Origin: Bacteroidota bacterium
GTDB lineage: Bacteria > Bacteroidota > Bacteroidia > Bacteroidales > Tenuifilaceae
DNA length: 36,461 nucleotides
NCBI GenBank assembly: GCA_029558675.1
Contig: JAKQEF010000190.1
Coordinates: 1-36,461, forward strand
Direction of reading: 5' to 3'
Made by a program: the position numbers and the translations under genes. This document shows, piece after piece, positions 34,137 through 36,461 of this stretch. The notes below the pieces were generated by a model that had not been told where the DNA came from, did no database searches, and saw only the letters and a program-made list of their open reading frames with translations. Position 1 is the stretch's first letter. Each line of letters opens with the position of its first letter.

Positions 34137-34942
34137 GCATAGTTAAAAGGATAATCCATAGGCTTTATTACCGCTATGCAAACCTGGCAGTAAAAAAAAC
34201 GAAAGCCCAATTACCCCCTTCAATGGCTGAGAAAAAAAATGTGTTTATATATTTCGATTACGAAAGGGAGTTTGGGGGACACGCCACAACCATAGATGAT
34301 GGATTTATACTTGAGATTCTTAACAAATTAAAGGAATTTAAGATTAAGGCAACTTGGTTTACCGTGGGTCAGGTCTTCGAAAAATATCCCGATTCAATCC
34401 GGTCTATCGTAGGCAGCGGGCACGAGGTGGCCTCTCACTCATACGGGCACATTGCTCCTAGGAAGATGAATAATAACGAGTTGGATAGGGACTTCCAATT
34501 GTTTTGTCAATCTTCCAATCACCTGGACGACATTAAAGGCTTCCATTCTCCTCAGGGTAGATGGAGCCTAAGCCTGATCCGTTTTTTATGTAATAACGGC
34601 TATACCTATGATATGGCCAATACCAATAGATATTTAGGAACTCCAATTTTTGTTGAATATGGGGGGTGCTCAATTGTTAGGTTAAACTCCCTGACAGATG
34701 ATTGGCGCATATATACCCAGAAACTATCTGAAAACGAAACATTCAGTTTTTTACTACAGAAATACGAACAGATAGAGAAAGGGCAACTTTTTGGGATAGG
34801 ATTTCATCCCTGGATATTATTTGAAGAACGGCATATTTACAATGGTTTTTTACGTTTTATACAATTTATAACGACCAGCGAAGGAGTACAGATTAGAAGA
34901 GCGGACGGGTATATTGAGGAAATATTGAGTTTAAAGAAATAA
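34133..34942 (+). CDS. Polysaccharide deacetylase family protein (second copy)
   Basis: This 269-residue NodB-type domain follows a basic N-terminal stretch: VFIYFDYEREFGGH (Asp42), ATWFTVGQVFEKYP, SGHEVASHSYGH with metal ligands His102 and His106, FHSPQGRWSLS in place of the usual R-x-P block, and LFGIGFHPWIL near the end. It should de-N-acetylate a sugar residue, possibly to expose the amine used by the FemAB-like protein encoded just before it (4-bp overlap). It is clearly different in sequence from the deacetylase at 23614-24456. Confidence 0.83.
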   Translation: MSIVKRIIHRLYYRYANLAVKKTKAQLPPSMAEKKNVFIYFDYEREFGGHATTIDDGFILEILNKLKEFKIKATWFTVGQVFEKYPDSIRSIVGSGHEVASHSYGHIAPRKMNNNELDRDFQLFCQSSNHLDDIKGFHSPQGRWSLSLIRFLCNNGYTYDMANTNRYLGTPIFVEYGGCSIVRLNSLTDDWRIYTQKLSENETFSFLLQKYEQIEKGQLFGIGFHPWILFEERHIYNGFLRFIQFITTSEGVQIRRADGYIEEILSLKK

Positions 34943-34949
34943 TCAACGA

Positions 34950-35924
34950 ATGATTTCATTTATTGTTATTGGGAAAAACGAAGGGTGGAAGTTAACCACA
35001 TGCTTTGAGGGAGTATTTAGGGCCATTGAGCATAACAACATAAAGGATTATGAGGTAATCTATGTCGATTCTCAATCAACGGATGACAGCATCCAACGCG
35101 CGAAATCCTTTAGTCAGGTAAAAATCTTTCAACTTGGTAATGTGTGCAATGCAGCCATAGCAAGGAATGTGGGTGTAGAAGAGTCGTCGGGAGAGGTGCT
35201 CTTTTTTATTGATGGGGATATGGAAATAACATCCGACTTTTTACCATTGGTTTACGATGAAAAGAGTGGACTAAAATACCCCTTTGTTTCGGGTCAACTC
35301 AAAAACTATAATTACGACAGCCAAAATCAATTTCTAAGCAATACATGGCAATATCGGGAAGTGCTTAATGGCGATAAACGCTACGCAACAACCGGTGGTA
35401 TTTTTCTCATCCAACGAGAGCTATGGGTGGGGGTTGGAGGCATGGACAACAGGTTTAAACGGGGTCAGGATTTAGAACTGGGATTGCGTTTGGCCAAAAA
35501 AGGCTTTAAAATCTTGCGTAAGCAGGAAATCATTGCCAATCACTATACTTTTTTACAACAGGATGGCGATAAAACTATAAAAATGATAATGAGAGGCCGG
35601 CTTTTCTATGCAAGATCTTTTTTATACCGAAAGCATTTTTTTAATAAATACCTTTTTCCAAAACTAATAAAATCAGATTATTGCTTGATGAGCCTTGTTA
35701 TAGTTTCCATACTTGCATTCTCATTTAAATGCTTTTTGCTATATATTATTTATTTCGTTATCATCATGTTAAAATCTGCTAAATCGAGCGATGGAAGGAT
35801 AAAACCATTTTTACATAATCTGATTTACTACCCTTTGAGAGATTTGATGCTGCTTATGGGCTTTTTCTTTTTCTACCCCAAGCAGATAAAAGGGATTGAT
35901 TATAAAAAATTGAATTGCAATTAA
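34950..35924 (+). CDS. Family 2 glycosyltransferase with membrane segments
   Basis: The 324 residues show a GT-A start MISFIVIGKNEGWKLTTCFEGVF, VIYVDSQSTDDSIQRAKSF, the acidic FFIDGDMEI, and GVGGMDNRFKRGQDLELGLRLAKKG, the ED-like acceptor motif region. Two hydrophobic C-terminal segments (about 243-275 and 290-310) suggest attachment to the inner membrane. It probably adds one sugar of the repeat unit on the cytoplasmic side. Donor and acceptor cannot be told from sequence. Confidence 0.87.
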   Translation: MISFIVIGKNEGWKLTTCFEGVFRAIEHNNIKDYEVIYVDSQSTDDSIQRAKSFSQVKIFQLGNVCNAAIARNVGVEESSGEVLFFIDGDMEITSDFLPLVYDEKSGLKYPFVSGQLKNYNYDSQNQFLSNTWQYREVLNGDKRYATTGGIFLIQRELWVGVGGMDNRFKRGQDLELGLRLAKKGFKILRKQEIIANHYTFLQQDGDKTIKMIMRGRLFYARSFLYRKHFFNKYLFPKLIKSDYCLMSLVIVSILAFSFKCFLLYIIYFVIIMLKSAKSSDGRIKPFLHNLIYYPLRDLMLLMGFFFFYPKQIKGIDYKKLNCN

Positions 35925-35968
35925 TTTTGAGGTTTTTTGGATTGACTAATGTCCCAATTTTATACACT

Positions 35969-36461
35969 ATGAGCCCGACCAAAAAAAAAATTTATAAAAT
36001 AGAAAAAAAAACAAGAGGGCAGTTGGCTATACCTGTAATTCTCGGAGGTGGCATAAACGGATACGGCTTGGTACGTAGTTTTAGTCGGGAGAAAATAGTT
36101 CCTTTGGTAATAAGCGAGAAAAAAGACTTTGTTTACTATTCTAAGCATACCGTTGAATTGGTTTTGAACGATGAACATCAATCGTATTTGCTGGAAGTAT
36201 TACACAATATTCAAAAGATGCTTAGCCCCCAAAAGATTATTATTATACCAACAACAGACAGATATGTAGAGTTTATTGGCGATAATTATAACGTTCTGAA
36301 TGATTTATTTCTCGTACCTCAGCCCAATTGGAATATTTCCCAAACATTGCTTAAAAAGAGTTTGTTGTACGAAGTGGCCGAAAGAATAAAAGTGAAATTT
36401 CCAAAAACAGTAGTTGTGCATAGCATAGAAGAGGCTGCGACCATCGATGAGAAATTGGATT
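35969..36461 (+). CDS. ATP-grasp (carbamoyl-phosphate-synthase-like) protein, cut by window end
   Basis: Only the first 164 codons are present, from ATG at 35969, 44 bp after the preceding stop. The start MSPTKKKIYKIEKK is basic and is followed by the N-terminal Rossmann-like piece PVILGGGINGYGLVRSFSREKIVPLVIS and PTTDRYVEFIGDNYNVL, typical of ATP-grasp proteins found in exopolysaccharide loci beside deacetylase and FemAB-like genes. The ATP-binding lobes start near the cut (LKKSLLYEVAERIKVKFPKT). Such enzymes join a carboxylate to an amine or alcohol using ATP. The upstream ATG at 35949 stops after seven codons and is not used. Confidence 0.8.
   Translation, partial: MSPTKKKIYKIEKKTRGQLAIPVILGGGINGYGLVRSFSREKIVPLVISEKKDFVYYSKHTVELVLNDEHQSYLLEVLHNIQKMLSPQKIIIIPTTDRYVEFIGDNYNVLNDLFLVPQPNWNISQTLLKKSLLYEVAERIKVKFPKTVVVHSIEEAATIDEKLD

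Overview
The window looks like chromosomal DNA of a Bacteroidota member, probably a Bacteroidales or Marinilabiliales-like environmental lineage; the species cannot be named. The grounds are: promoters of the TAnnTTTG type (perfect copies upstream of hipB, wza and the sugar nucleotidyltransferase), a giant secreted beta-helix/PKD protein of the kind common in this phylum, small four-helix-bundle (TIGR02436) and GxxExxY genes, and intergenic DNA full of degenerate short-period repeats.

Layout. Positions 1-2.3 kb are accessory DNA: the 3' end of an unidentified gene, a hipB antitoxin gene with a hipA that keeps only its N-terminal third, a four-helix-bundle gene closely bracketed by two arrays of 8-bp repeats, and a doubtful membrane ORF. 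Positions 2.37-11.86 kb hold one gene for a 3,164-residue secreted, modular beta-helix protein, followed by a strong intrinsic terminator. From 12.03 kb to the right end everything reads rightward and forms a surface polysaccharide locus: promoter and structured leader, wza-like export lipoprotein, a repeat-rich stretch with a broken GxxExxY gene, galE, more repeats, a wzc-like co-polymerase/tyrosine kinase, and a truncated FnlC/WbpI-like 2-epimerase. A tightly packed run follows: nucleotide-sugar synthesis (nucleotidyltransferase, LegB-like dehydratase, DegT-type aminotransferase, WecD-like acyltransferase), glycosyltransferases, two polysaccharide deacetylases, an SGNH-MBOAT-SGNH acylation set, a Wzx-type flippase, a Wzy-type polymerase/ligase, GNAT and FemAB-like acyltransferases, and an ATP-grasp gene cut by the window end.

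How it works together (inference): the cluster should make a nucleotide-activated 4-amino-4,6-dideoxy sugar, assemble a repeat unit on a lipid carrier, flip it (Wzx), polymerise it (Wzy, chain length by Wzc) and export it through Wza. The density of N-acyl, O-acyl, FemAB-like, deacetylase and ATP-grasp genes suggests a heavily modified polymer, possibly carrying amino acids. The truncated fnlC and the repeats around galE suggest that the locus was rebuilt by recombination.

The most unusual structure is in the intergenic DNA: in-register 8-bp arrays (ATTnnnnn) and roughly 120-bp near-palindromic units built from 10-bp words, which bracket two unrelated small genes and overlap or abut several gene ends.
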